NCBI GenBank assembly: GCA_963734955.1
Contig: CAVTJO010000007.1
Coordinates: 62,001-126,000, forward strand
Direction: 5' to 3'
DNA length: 64,000 nucleotides
Source: UBA11986 sp963734955
GTDB taxonomy: Bacteria; Bacteroidota; Ignavibacteria; UBA10030; UBA6906
Shown here one piece after another: positions 7,758-16,314 of the stretch; position 1 is the stretch's first letter, and every line of letters begins with the position of its first letter. The notes beneath the pieces are model-generated. The model had not been told where the DNA came from. It ran no database searches and saw nothing but the letters and a program-made list of their open reading frames with translations. Position numbers and translations under genes: made by a program.

Positions 7758-9217
7758 GGCAGATCAAGATCGATCCGATTACGCGTCTCGAAGGTCACGG
7801 GAAGATCGATATCTTTCTGAACGACGACGGGGAAGTTGCCAACACGTATTTCCAGATTCCGGAGTTGCGCGGGTTCGAGCAGTTCTGTGTCGGAAGGCCG
7901 GTAGAGGAGATGCCGCGCATTACCACGCGCATCTGCGGCGTGTGTCCCGAGGCGCATCACATGGCATCCGTGAAGGCGTGCGACGCAGTGTTCCACGTTG
8001 AAGTTCCTCCCACCGGAAAGAAACTTCGTCAGCTCCTGTACAACACGTTCTACGCAGGGGATCACACAACGCATTTCTATGTGCTCGGCGGACCGGACTT
8101 TGTTGTCGGGCCGGATGCTCCGCCGGCCGAGAGAAACATCCTCGGTGTTGTGAAGAAGGTCGGGCTGGAGGTGGGCGGGAAGGTGATCGAGATGCGGAAG
8201 CGAACACAGGAAGTCATCAAGATGATTGGCGGGAAGCAGACACATCAGGTCACGTCGCTGCCCGGTGGCATCAGCAAGGGAATTACTGAAGAGGAGAGAA
8301 AGCAAATCGAGGAGCACTGTCTCTGGTTTGTCGAGTTCGGCAAGTTCACGCAGCAGGTCTTCAATGACATCGTTCTGAAGAACAAGGCGTATGTCGACCT
8401 CATCCTTTCTGACGCATACTCAATGAAGATCTACTCCATGGGGCTTGTGGATGAGAAGAACCGTGTGAATTTCTACGATGGAAAAGTCCGTGTCGTTGAT
8501 CCGGACGGGAAGGAGTTTGTCAAGTATTCTCCGGGCGAGTATTTGGATAATGTTGCCGAGCATGTTGAGCCGTGGACCTATCTCAAGTTCCCATTCCTGA
8601 AGAAAGTCGGATGGAAGGGTTTTGTCGACGGGAAGGACAGCGGGGTGTACCACGCGACGCCGTTGTCGAGGTTGAATGCGGCCGACGGGATGCCGACGCC
8701 GCTCGCACAGGCAGAGTATGAGAAGATGTTCTCCACGCTCGGCGGGAAGCCGGTGCACGCGATGCTTGCCATGCACTGGGCCAGAGTCATCGAGTTGCTC
8801 AGCGCAGCGGAAATGGCGCTTGACCTTGCACGCGATCCCGAGATCACAGGAACACATTTCCGAAACATTCCCACAGAGAAACCTACCGAAGGTGTGGGAA
8901 TTGTTGAAGCTCCCCGTGGGACTCTGACCCACCACTACACGACCGATGAGCGTGGGATCCTGACGAAGGTCAACCTGATCGTCGGGACGACGAACAACTA
9001 CGCCCCCATCTCGATGTCGATTGGCAAAGCAGCGCGAGGACTGATCAAGAAGGGAAAGGAAGTGACGGATGGAACGCTCAATATGATCGAGATGGCGTTT
9101 CGCTCCTACGATCCTTGCTTCGGATGCGCCACGCACGCGTTCACGGGAAAGTCGCCATTACAGGTGAGAATCTACGATTCAACAGGTAACCTTCTCAAGA
9201 CGGTTTCCAGGTCCTGA
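7754..9217 (+). CDS. mvhA: [NiFe] hydrogenase large subunit (MvhA-like, group 3)
   Basis: A 487-residue catalytic subunit. The L1 motif RICGVCPEAHH (residues 59-69, ligands C61 and C64) and the L2 motif DPCFGCATH (residues 453-461, ligands C455 and C458) supply the four cysteines of the Ni-Fe site. After His461 comes a 26-residue tail, which is the segment normally removed by a maturation endopeptidase. That predicts a protease is needed, but no hyp or protease gene lies in the window. With no membrane anchor or signal, the enzyme is soluble. It is the last gene of the operon and is followed by a hairpin terminator. Confidence 0.95.
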   Translation: MRQIKIDPITRLEGHGKIDIFLNDDGEVANTYFQIPELRGFEQFCVGRPVEEMPRITTRICGVCPEAHHMASVKACDAVFHVEVPPTGKKLRQLLYNTFYAGDHTTHFYVLGGPDFVVGPDAPPAERNILGVVKKVGLEVGGKVIEMRKRTQEVIKMIGGKQTHQVTSLPGGISKGITEEERKQIEEHCLWFVEFGKFTQQVFNDIVLKNKAYVDLILSDAYSMKIYSMGLVDEKNRVNFYDGKVRVVDPDGKEFVKYSPGEYLDNVAEHVEPWTYLKFPFLKKVGWKGFVDGKDSGVYHATPLSRLNAADGMPTPLAQAEYEKMFSTLGGKPVHAMLAMHWARVIELLSAAEMALDLARDPEITGTHFRNIPTEKPTEGVGIVEAPRGTLTHHYTTDERGILTKVNLIVGTTNNYAPISMSIGKAARGLIKKGKEVTDGTLNMIEMAFRSYDPCFGCATHAFTGKSPLQVRIYDSTGNLLKTVSRS

Positions 9218-9243
9218 GTTTTCAGGCCGTTCTCTCAAAAACT

Positions 9244-9279
9244 AAGGGTGCATCATCGCGATGCACCCTTTGCATTTTC
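9244..9279 (+). terminator. Rho-independent terminator of the hydrogenase operon
   Basis: Perfect 11-bp stem AAGGGTGCATC / GATGCACCCTT around a 5-nt loop, then a T-rich stretch. It lies 26 bp after the large-subunit stop and between convergent genes, so it may also serve the minus-strand double-receiver gene. Confidence 0.8.
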
Positions 9280-9306
9280 AACCCTCCTGAATCAACAGTT
9301 AACCCA

Positions 9307-10488
9307 TCATGCAGCCAGAGCTTCCACCGTCACTTTCGAAAGCTCCTCTGGGGTGAAGGGCTTCGGGATGAAGTTTAGAGCACCCAGCCTCGTCGCCTCG
9401 ATAGCTGTCTCAATTGATGCATACCCGCTCACCATCACCACCGGAACATCCGGATACTGCTGCCTGATCGATTGCAGCACCTCGATTCCCGAACGCTTCG
9501 GCATCTTCAAGTCGAGGATGACAAGGTCGTACTTGTTGAGCTTCATCTTCCGCAGCGCAACATCGACATCGAATGCCTCCTCAACCGCGCAGCTCTGCTT
9601 GGCGAGAATCTTCCGAACGCTGTGGCACACAATCGGCTCATCATCCACCACCAGCACTGAATGTTTCGCCGACGCATCTCGTCCGTAGAGTGCCACGCGT
9701 GGCATGTCAGATCTGTCGAGGCAGAAGATATAATCCGATCCGGTGACCTTCTCTACTTCGGCGATAGAGAACGGCAGATCGACGTCGATAAGATCGGCTG
9801 TTGGCCGCACCACGCGGGTCATCGACTTTGCTGCACGGGCCTTCTCCTTCTTCTCAATCGGGCATTCGTTCGGACACTCACGACCGTCTTTCACAACTTT
9901 GGCACACATACGCTTTCCTGTCTGGCAGTATGCCTTATCTGCCCCGACCTTCTTCGCCAGGGGAATGTCTGAGTGCGTCAACGCTTCGACGTACTCAGGG
10001 GAAGTGGACTTCGCCACCTCCTTCGCGCTGAACGGCATGTCGACGTCAATGATGTCATCCTCAGTCTCGGTTGGTTGCGGCTCGGGTGTCTTTGCTGGCT
10101 TCGCGACTGTCGGTTTGTTCTTCCGGTCCGCCAGTGTTCTTTCTGTGACCGTTGTAAGTTCTTCCGGCGTAAACGGCTTTGCAAGGTATCCCGTTGCGCC
10201 GAGCTTTGTCGCTTTGACCGCCGTTTCAATGGAGGCATAACCGGTGATCATAATGACATCGAGCTCGGGATAGTGGTCACGGATGATCTGGAGCAGCTCC
10301 ATGCCATTCGTCTTTGGCATCATCAGGTCGGTGATGACGAGGTCAAACGATGTTTCGTTGATCTTCTTCACCGCGTCCGCCACAGTGAGGGCATCTGCCA
10401 CGGCATATCCCTTCCGCGAAAGAATTTTCCTGACGCTGCGGCACACATGCTCTTCATCGTCCACAACGAGAATCTTTTCGGTAATCAT
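9307..10488 (-). CDS. Double-receiver response regulator with cysteine-containing linker
   Basis: A 393-residue protein with two CheY-like receiver domains and no output domain. The first (residues 4-118) has the acidic pair D10/D11, phosphoacceptor D54 and K104; the second (residues 276-392) has phosphoacceptor D326. The linker holds a duplicated motif: residues 147-176 (IIDVDMPFSAKEVAKST...) and 233-263 (LIDVDLPFSIAEVEKVT...). Between them is a four-cysteine cluster (C188, C195, C205, C209) that could bind a metal. A -24/-12 promoter lies upstream, and the gene follows the activator gene on the same strand. It may be a phosphate sink or scaffold in that two-component circuit; the role is inference. 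Confidence 0.85.
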   Translation of the reverse strand: MITEKILVVDDEEHVCRSVRKILSRKGYAVADALTVADAVKKINETSFDLVITDLMMPKTNGMELLQIIRDHYPELDVIMITGYASIETAVKATKLGATGYLAKPFTPEELTTVTERTLADRKNKPTVAKPAKTPEPQPTETEDDIIDVDMPFSAKEVAKSTSPEYVEALTHSDIPLAKKVGADKAYCQTGKRMCAKVVKDGRECPNECPIEKKEKARAAKSMTRVVRPTADLIDVDLPFSIAEVEKVTGSDYIFCLDRSDMPRVALYGRDASAKHSVLVVDDEPIVCHSVRKILAKQSCAVEEAFDVDVALRKMKLNKYDLVILDLKMPKRSGIEVLQSIRQQYPDVPVVMVSGYASIETAIEATRLGALNFIPKPFTPEELSKVTVEALAA

Positions 10489-10543
10489 TGTTATCTCTTT
10501 CTGGTTCTGGATGGTGTCTGTGATTTTGTTTGTCTATGAGATG

Positions 10544-10559
10544 AGCAATGCTCATGCCA
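10544..10559 (-). promoter_or_regulatory. Sigma-54 (-24/-12) promoter for the double-receiver gene
   Basis: Read on the minus strand, TGGCATGAGCATTGCT matches the sigma-54 consensus TGGCACG-N4-TTGCW with one mismatch. It has the required GG-N10-GC spacing (GG at 10558-10557, GC at 10546-10545). Transcription would start near 10532, giving a leader of about 45 nt before the ATG at 10488. The enhancer-binding regulator gene lies just upstream. Confidence 0.75.
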
Positions 10560-10702
10560 CGGATCGCACCCAAAAGCGCGTTGTGTTGTAGCATCTCTTA
10601 TTCAAACAAGTTGCGAGATTCGATGTCTGGATAGACGGATGGGAAATGGAGTGAGGAGGGAAAGCCGGGATTGGGGAGAATCAGCTCAATTCACCATATT
10701 GT

Positions 10703-10729
10703 ATGCACGGAAAAGATATACACGTGCAT
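10703..10729. promoter_or_regulatory. Inverted repeat, candidate activator binding site
   Basis: Perfect 7-bp arms ATGCACG and CGTGCAT separated by 13 bp, located about 145-170 bp upstream of the -24/-12 promoter and just after the stop of the sigma-54 activator gene. Position and symmetry fit an upstream activating sequence for an NtrC-family dimer. It is not followed by a T-run, which argues against a terminator. Binding is inferred only. Confidence 0.45.
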
Positions 10730-10744
10730 GTTTAGTCGTGCAGG

Positions 10745-12136
10745 CTACGTTTTCCGCTTGACTGCGTACTTCTTCATGAGGGATTGGAAGTTGGAGCGCT
10801 GCATGTTGACTTCTCGGGCAGCCCGGGAAACGTTCCAGCTGTTCCGCTTCAGTGCCTCCACGATGAACAGTTTCTCTACCTCCTGAACTGACGATTCACG
10901 AATTTGTTTCTTCAGCACTTTCAACTCCTCACTATTTCGCGGGAGGGCTGAAGTCATTGCCGACTCGGATCGGAACAACGCGGTAGAAACATGCACAGGT
11001 TCTATGCTGTCGCCTTCGATGAGTATCACCAGTCGTTCCACGGCATGTTCAAGTTCGCGGACGTTACCCGGCCAATGATAGCGTGACAATGCGACAAGAG
11101 CCTCCGGATTGATCGAAGGGATTGACTTGCCATTTGCAGTGCAATATTTCTTGAGGAAGTGCATCGTGAGGTCGGGGATATCCTCGATGCGCTCACGAAG
11201 AGACGGGAGTCTGAGGGGGAAAACATTAAGCCGGTAGTACAGGTCCTCCCGAAATTTTCCGGACTCAACAAGCTCCTTGAGATTCTTGTTTGTCGCGAAG
11301 ATCAACCGGACGTCGACTTTCTTCACCGTGGTGCTGCCCACGGGGAGGAACTCTCTTTCCTGCAATACCCGCAACAGGCGCGCCTGGGTTTCGATCGGGA
11401 GATTGCCTATTTCGTCAAGAAAGATCGTCCCGTGATCTGCAACGTCGAACAGACCGAGCTTGTCTGCGGTTGCTCCCGTAAAGGATCCCTTCACATGTCC
11501 GAACAGCTCGCTCTCCAGCAGCGTGGTTGACAGAGTGGAGATGTCGATGGCGAAGAATCGCTCGTTCTTCCGCTTGCTCTGACTGTGGATTGCCTTTGCG
11601 GTCAGGTCCTTTCCGGTTCCGCTCTCACCGACAATCAGAATAGTCGCGTCGGTTTTTGAGACCTTCCGGATGAGCCGATATACTTCCTGCATTCTTGCGC
11701 CCCGTCCGATGATCCCCTCAAAGCCGGCGTCCTCTGGATGGTCTTCCTCATCCGTTGCTGCATGTATAAGCTTGCGTTTGTCGAGGGCCCTGTCGAGCAC
11801 GGCCATGACTTCGCTGACGGTAAATGGTTTGGGCAGGTAGTCGAACGCGCCCGAGCGCATGGTCTCCACCGCAGAGGCAATTGTCGCGTAGCCCGTGATG
11901 ACAACAACCACAGTCTCGGGGTATTTCTGCTGGACTGTCCGGACGACCTCCATACCGCCGACGTCCACCATTTTCAAATCTGTAAAAACCACATCGAATG
12001 CATCTGCCTGAAGCATCTCGATGGCCTGGCGGCCGGAAGTGGCGTAGGCGACCTCGTGCCCTGCCCGCCGGAACACCTTTTCGCAGCTCTTGCAGATTAC
12101 CAGTTCGTCGTCAACAACAAGAATCCTGGCTCCCAT
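10745..12136 (-). CDS. NtrC-family sigma-54-dependent response regulator
   Basis: A 463-residue activator with three domains: receiver (residues 4-118, phosphoacceptor D53); AAA+ sigma-54 interaction domain (about 140-370, Walker A GESGTGKD at 169-176, a GSFTGA variant of the GAFTGA loop at 216-221, Walker B and R-finger segments); and a C-terminal Fis-type helix-turn-helix (RNSWNVSRAAREVNMQRSNF). The ATG at 12136 is chosen because GGAGGAAAC lies directly upstream; the longer open frame runs into the kinase gene. Only one base separates it from the kinase stop, so the two form an operon. It probably activates the two nearby -24/-12 promoters. Confidence 0.93.
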   Translation of the reverse strand: MGARILVVDDELVICKSCEKVFRRAGHEVAYATSGRQAIEMLQADAFDVVFTDLKMVDVGGMEVVRTVQQKYPETVVVVITGYATIASAVETMRSGAFDYLPKPFTVSEVMAVLDRALDKRKLIHAATDEEDHPEDAGFEGIIGRGARMQEVYRLIRKVSKTDATILIVGESGTGKDLTAKAIHSQSKRKNERFFAIDISTLSTTLLESELFGHVKGSFTGATADKLGLFDVADHGTIFLDEIGNLPIETQARLLRVLQEREFLPVGSTTVKKVDVRLIFATNKNLKELVESGKFREDLYYRLNVFPLRLPSLRERIEDIPDLTMHFLKKYCTANGKSIPSINPEALVALSRYHWPGNVRELEHAVERLVILIEGDSIEPVHVSTALFRSESAMTSALPRNSEELKVLKKQIRESSVQEVEKLFIVEALKRNSWNVSRAAREVNMQRSNFQSLMKKYAVKRKT

Positions 12137-12137
12137 C

Positions 12138-14177
12138 CTAGTTTCCTCCTGGGTCAGCCGTCCTGACCGGCAGTTGCACTGTGAACGCAGATCCCTTCCC
12201 CATGCAGCTTTCAACGCTGATTGCTCCGCCGTGCTGTTCGACGATTCCGTAACTGATCGCAAGTCCCAGTCCGGTGCCGTGTTCCTTGGTAGTATAGAAG
12301 GGATCGAAGATGCGTTCGCGGTGTTGCTCCGGAATACCCGGACCGGTATCGGTAAACGTGACAATAATGAGTTCTCTGTCCCTGGAAAGACCTGATGCAA
12401 TGGTAAGCGTCCCGCCGTTGGTCATCGCCTCGGCGGCATTTAACACAATATTGATGAACACTTGTTGAATCTGGTCGGTGTCGGAGAGAATCTCGGGGAG
12501 AGTTTCATCCAGGTGCTTCTCGATCTCGATGTTCCGGAACGACGTCTGGTTCCGCACCAGCAGGACGATGTTCTCGATCAGGGCATTAACACTTGTGAGT
12601 TTCTTTTGCGGTTTGGTCTGACGTGCAAAGTCGAGCAGACGCTTGACGATCTCGCGGCACCGGATCGTTTCCTTTACGATGATTTCCACATCTTCGCGCT
12701 TCGGGTCACCCGGCTCCAGGTCTTCAAGCAGGAGACTGCTGTTGGTGAGAATGCCTGTCAGGGGATTGTTGATCTCGTGGGCAACGCCGGCGGCGAGCTT
12801 GCCAAGCGACGCGAGCTTCTCCGACCGGAATAGTTGCGAGTGAATTTTCCTGATCTCCTCTGTTCTATCCTGGACACGTTTTTCCAGTGTTGTCCCCCAG
12901 TCCTCGAGCTCTTGTTTCTCGATGTCGAGCTTCTTTGCCATCTGGTTGATGGATTTTGCGAGATGCTCTATCTCGTCAGGTGCGTGGATGACGACCTCGC
13001 GGCTGTAGTCTCCGTCGGCAATCTGCTGTGCAACGCCTTCGAGTGTCTTCAGGGGCCGCGAGATCCTCCTTGCCTGGAGAACAGCTACAAACACGATGAG
13101 AACGATTCCGCCGAAGGCGATCGCTCCAAATAACGCGAGCGTTGTCCACAGGACATCATCGAAAGGCTGCTTGAGAATCCCGACGTACAAAATGCCGATC
13201 ACCCTGTCATCGATCGCCCGAATTGGCTCGTATGCGGTGATGTACCATGCGTTCACCACAAAGGCATCGCCCACCCAGCGTCTTCCCTGGCCAAGCACAA
13301 CGTCGTGAACCTCTCCCGACACCAGCGTTGAGACAGCGCGCGAGCCATCCTGGTTCTTTACGTTTGTGGAAATGCGGAGATCTGCCTGAAAGATTGTGGC
13401 GGTTCCGATTCCCTGTCCCTTATAGATTTCCCCCGTGTGCACGATCTGATTGATTTTGTCAACGATCTCAAAGTCGCGGTTCAGAAGTACTCCACCCACG
13501 AGTACTCCTCTGATCTCGCCGGCACGGTCGAACACCGGAACCGCTGCTTTCAGCATCATGCCGGAGGTTTCATACTGATCGGCCCGTGGTTTTGCCTTTG
13601 GCGTCGGCGTGATTTCCATGAATGCCTGTGCGCTAAGTTCGGGAGACTCCTTCAGCAAGAAACCCTGCGAAACGATATCGGTACCCGTTACCATCTGCCT
13701 CGTTTGCATCACGCGTCCAACGAACGGGTCGTTCATCAGCGTGTCGCCGAACCGGACGGGATTCCTCCCCCGACATGCAACGACACCCTTCTCGTCCACA
13801 ATAGTGAGGACGTCGAGCTTCTCCCTCTGAAGCACATTGGGAAGGTCTTTTTGCAGAAACGTGCGATCGTGTTGGATCAGTGCATTCACCACCAGGCTTC
13901 GGGCTGCAGTCAGGCGGGTGATGCTTCCGATATCCTCGATTTTATTCCGGTAGATCTCTCGTGCCGAATTCAGATCGGAGAGCGTTTTCATCTCGGCCCG
14001 GTTAATGACCTGATCATAGATCAGTTTCATCCCCACAAGCATGGTGATGCCTGCCGGAACGAGGATCGCGATCGCGAAATAGATGATCAGCTGTGCCTGT
14101 ATGCTGCCGGTCGAAAGTCTCTTCATATCAAGAGAGAATACGTGAGACATTCCGGTGTCCTGTCCGCGATGCTTCAT
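12138..14177 (-). CDS. Membrane sensor histidine kinase (dCache-HAMP-HisKA-HATPase)
   Basis: A 679-residue kinase. An N-terminal membrane segment (about residues 28-52) is followed by a large periplasmic sensor of the double-Cache type (about 55-325), a second membrane segment (about 335-360), a HAMP linker, a coiled coil, a HisKA domain with phosphoacceptor H467 in GVAHEINNPL, and a HATPase domain (N box INIVLNAAEAM, DTGPGIP, GTGLGL). The sensor class usually binds small molecules in the periplasm, but the ligand here is unknown. It is the first gene of a kinase-regulator operon. Alternative starts at the Met codons 10 and 18 are possible. Confidence 0.93.
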   Translation of the reverse strand: MKHRGQDTGMSHVFSLDMKRLSTGSIQAQLIIYFAIAILVPAGITMLVGMKLIYDQVINRAEMKTLSDLNSAREIYRNKIEDIGSITRLTAARSLVVNALIQHDRTFLQKDLPNVLQREKLDVLTIVDEKGVVACRGRNPVRFGDTLMNDPFVGRVMQTRQMVTGTDIVSQGFLLKESPELSAQAFMEITPTPKAKPRADQYETSGMMLKAAVPVFDRAGEIRGVLVGGVLLNRDFEIVDKINQIVHTGEIYKGQGIGTATIFQADLRISTNVKNQDGSRAVSTLVSGEVHDVVLGQGRRWVGDAFVVNAWYITAYEPIRAIDDRVIGILYVGILKQPFDDVLWTTLALFGAIAFGGIVLIVFVAVLQARRISRPLKTLEGVAQQIADGDYSREVVIHAPDEIEHLAKSINQMAKKLDIEKQELEDWGTTLEKRVQDRTEEIRKIHSQLFRSEKLASLGKLAAGVAHEINNPLTGILTNSSLLLEDLEPGDPKREDVEIIVKETIRCREIVKRLLDFARQTKPQKKLTSVNALIENIVLLVRNQTSFRNIEIEKHLDETLPEILSDTDQIQQVFINIVLNAAEAMTNGGTLTIASGLSRDRELIIVTFTDTGPGIPEQHRERIFDPFYTTKEHGTGLGLAISYGIVEQHGGAISVESCMGKGSAFTVQLPVRTADPGGN

Positions 14178-14402
14178 GTTTGTAGTGCATATCCCTCATG
14201 TGCACCTTCCAACATACCTCTTGTCTCTGTCAGCCTGGGACATGAATGCCGCCCGGCATGATGAGAAACCAACATGCGTTCGATGAATGCCTCAGCACTT
14301 CAAAAGGCACCTGGTCCCGACCTAACACGTCGACCCTCTCCCGTGACCCACAAATTGTCCATGGCACGGCCTTTGTACCTTATAAGTGACGAGTAGATTT
14401 CC
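14178..14402. promoter_or_regulatory. Divergent regulatory region
   Basis: This 225-bp gap separates the kinase gene (minus) from a small membrane-protein gene (plus). It contains the -24/-12 promoter listed separately and, about 160-175 bp upstream of it, GTGCA at 14185-14189 and TGCAC at 14201-14205. These are symmetric half-sites similar to the arms near 10.7 kb. They could be an activator site, but the match is weak. Confidence 0.35.
14362..14377 (+). promoter_or_regulatory. Sigma-54 (-24/-12) promoter for the small membrane protein
   Basis: TGGCACGGCCTTTGTA has a perfect -24 element (TGGCACG), the right N4 spacer and a -12 element TTGTA with one mismatch to TTGCA. Transcription would begin near 14388, only about 15 nt before the ATG at 14403. 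The adjacent regulator gene encodes a sigma-54 activator. Confidence 0.65.
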
Positions 14403-14729
14403 ATGGATGCGACTCTTATGCATGCTGCAGTTCATCCGTTGTGCATATTACAAGCAGGCATCTCTGTGTTCTACGTCGACCAGCCTGAAATATTCTGGCT
14501 CAGCATCACAAACCTCCTCCTTGGCGCAATTGTTCTCGGATGTCTTGCCATCCTCACCTTCGCTCTCGCAAGAGAGGTTATTGCGCAAATCTGTTCGCGC
14601 CACAAGCGACAGCAACCCCGCCCCGAACTGAGGATCCTCACGCGACTGGGTGTGAACCTGGATGATGAGTGTGAACATCCTGACGAGAGGGTGTTGCATC
14701 CGGGAAGGATCCCTGAGAAAGCGAACTAA
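14403..14729 (+). CDS. Small single-pass membrane protein, unknown function
   Basis: A 108-residue protein I do not recognise. A hydrophobic segment (about residues 30-56, with LLLGAIVLGCLAILTFALA) is followed by a basic juxtamembrane stretch (RHKRQQPRPELR) and a hydrophilic tail, suggesting an N-out/C-in single-pass protein. The N-terminal part holds His and Cys residues (HAAVHPLC). It sits directly behind a sigma-54-type promoter and is transcribed away from the kinase-regulator operon, so it is a likely target of that system. The coding call rests mainly on promoter placement and the membrane segment. Confidence 0.5.
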   Translation: MDATLMHAAVHPLCILQAGISVFYVDQPEIFWLSITNLLLGAIVLGCLAILTFALAREVIAQICSRHKRQQPRPELRILTRLGVNLDDECEHPDERVLHPGRIPEKAN

Positions 14730-15209
14730 CGGCGGGCTGAGGATGAGAATGAACATCACGGGCTCCGATCCAAGGAAAGCCCGAAGAGCGGTTTCTTGTG
14801 CCAAGCCCCCGAGCACCACTGTTCGCTGCGCGGCGCGAGCAGACAGCGGGCCGTCTAACCTAAAAAAAATCTACAACACAATCATTCCGATACAAGGTAA
14901 GAAGATCAAGGCGCTGATTCAACTTCTGCACCTATAAGGAATGCGTGAGTTGTATCGCGGGTGGACATCTTCCGCACTCAACGAATCTGGATTCGGATGA
15001 AATCGTCCGTCATCGGTTCGATGATCTGGCGATGACTGGCTTGTGGGAAGCGGTTTGGCATTCACGTTCACACGGTGTCGTCTACCCGGGCTGGGGACGA
15101 CACAACGGTAACATGAGCGGCGTCGAAAAATTCTGGACGTGAGAAACTGTGATACGAAGTTCGTGTTCCTGTAGCTGTCGACCGCGGTCTGAAAGCAGAA
15201 TTCCCGGAT
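14730..15209. other. Intergenic region without a supported gene
   Basis: About 480 bp between the small membrane-protein gene and the convergent thioesterase gene. A 65-codon open frame at 14945-15142 has no ribosome-binding site and no recognisable composition, so it is not called. No repeat or terminator stands out. Confidence 0.6.
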
Positions 15210-15965
15210 CTATTTCCATTCCAAAACTGCTTGCACCACCTTTATCCCCTTTGTGTCTATCACTCCTTCGATGTACGTGCTGTTGCCTGACTGATCCGGG
15301 GTCTTGTGTAGACAAACAACATCATCAAGTACTGCTTCCCCCACATAGTTCACCTGAATGGCCGACACCGCACTCGACGCAGCATGTTGAATATCAAAGC
15401 AGTCGGTAATCCACTCCAGGTACCGCGCATTATTCACATGGTTGTTTACATCGAGATCGCTGGGCAATACTCTGCGCTTGTATGCGAGGTCAAGTTTTTC
15501 CGATTGCCTGAGTTTCTTCAGAGGCGTCTCGATCGCATGGCCATGCTCGTTTGCGGGCAAGGTCAGTTGCAGATCACGGGCAAGATGGGGCTTGTTGTAT
15601 TCGGTATCGATGAGCAGCCAACCGGTTGATCCCGTCACGATCGTTTCATGATGCTCATCCAACAATCTGAAGTCGCGCATGAAGAGCAAACCCTCCTGCC
15701 CCTTGGGCCACGTTGTCAGGGCAACAGTTTCCCTCCACTCCGGTAACCTGTTGATCTGTACCTTCGCCCTGGAAAGTACCCAGAAGAAGCCGAGGCTTCG
15801 CAGTTTCTCGTATCCCACCCCAAGATGGGTCGCGTGGTTCCCGGCAGTTTCCTGGAAGTAGTTGAACAATGAAGCCAGTTTCAACCTGCCGGTATGGTCG
15901 ACATCATACGATTTCACGTAGATCGTATCTTCCCAGAGTGTGTTCTTCTGTGCAGCGACGTTCAT
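15210..15965 (-). CDS. Acyl-ACP thioesterase
   Basis: A 251-residue double-hotdog protein of the acyl-ACP thioesterase family (FatA/FatB type, PF01643), which releases fatty acids from acyl carrier protein. The first hotdog (about residues 10-135) contains DHTGRLKLASLFNYFQETAG; the second contains SDLDVNNHVNNARYLEW, holding the conserved Asn/His catalytic region. The ATG at 15965 has AAAGG ten bases upstream; an ATG at 15983 is an alternative, and the open frame extends further without a plausible start. It is a single-gene unit, convergent with the preceding gene. Confidence 0.88.
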   Translation of the reverse strand: MNVAAQKNTLWEDTIYVKSYDVDHTGRLKLASLFNYFQETAGNHATHLGVGYEKLRSLGFFWVLSRAKVQINRLPEWRETVALTTWPKGQEGLLFMRDFRLLDEHHETIVTGSTGWLLIDTEYNKPHLARDLQLTLPANEHGHAIETPLKKLRQSEKLDLAYKRRVLPSDLDVNNHVNNARYLEWITDCFDIQHAASSAVSAIQVNYVGEAVLDDVVCLHKTPDQSGNSTYIEGVIDTKGIKVVQAVLEWK

Positions 15966-16109
15966 GGCAACTGGACCTTTCATTTCACTTCTGTCTTCAA
16001 GGGATTGCAAACCATGCCCGGAATGCACCTCTGTCTTCTTCTTACGGAATAAATGCAATATATACCATCGGAAAGACCACCCAACTGGATATCGCGGCAG
16101 TTTATGGAT

Positions 16110-16134
16110 TCTTCCAACTTTTCTTCGTAGCTTG
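16110..16134 (+). promoter_or_regulatory. Candidate promoter of the first RRM gene
   Basis: The stretch ending in TTTTCTTCGTAGCTTGT has a TAGCTTG box at 16128-16134, resembling the Bacteroidota -7 element. An almost identical stretch precedes the second RRM gene (23632-23654). It would give a leader of about 175 nt. Confidence 0.4.
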
Positions 16135-16314
16135 TCGGGGAAAGGGGAAACGCAGTTTCCACTGTATGTAGAACCGTACACTACCTTCGCGCACAGCCAC
16201 CAGCCCTTTGTGGTTTGCATGACTGACCGTCATTACATCCCACTTGCAATCTGGACTTTGTTCGCACGCACCCGGTAGGAACATTGCGGTACACGTCACA
16301 CAAAGGAGATCAGC

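Noticed and set aside
13437..14261. 274-codon plus-strand frame opposite the kinase gene
   Set aside because: It is fully antisense to the sensor domain of the kinase and not protein-like.
14945..15142. 65-codon open frame in the thioesterase upstream gap
   Set aside because: No ribosome-binding site, no recognisable composition and no following terminator.
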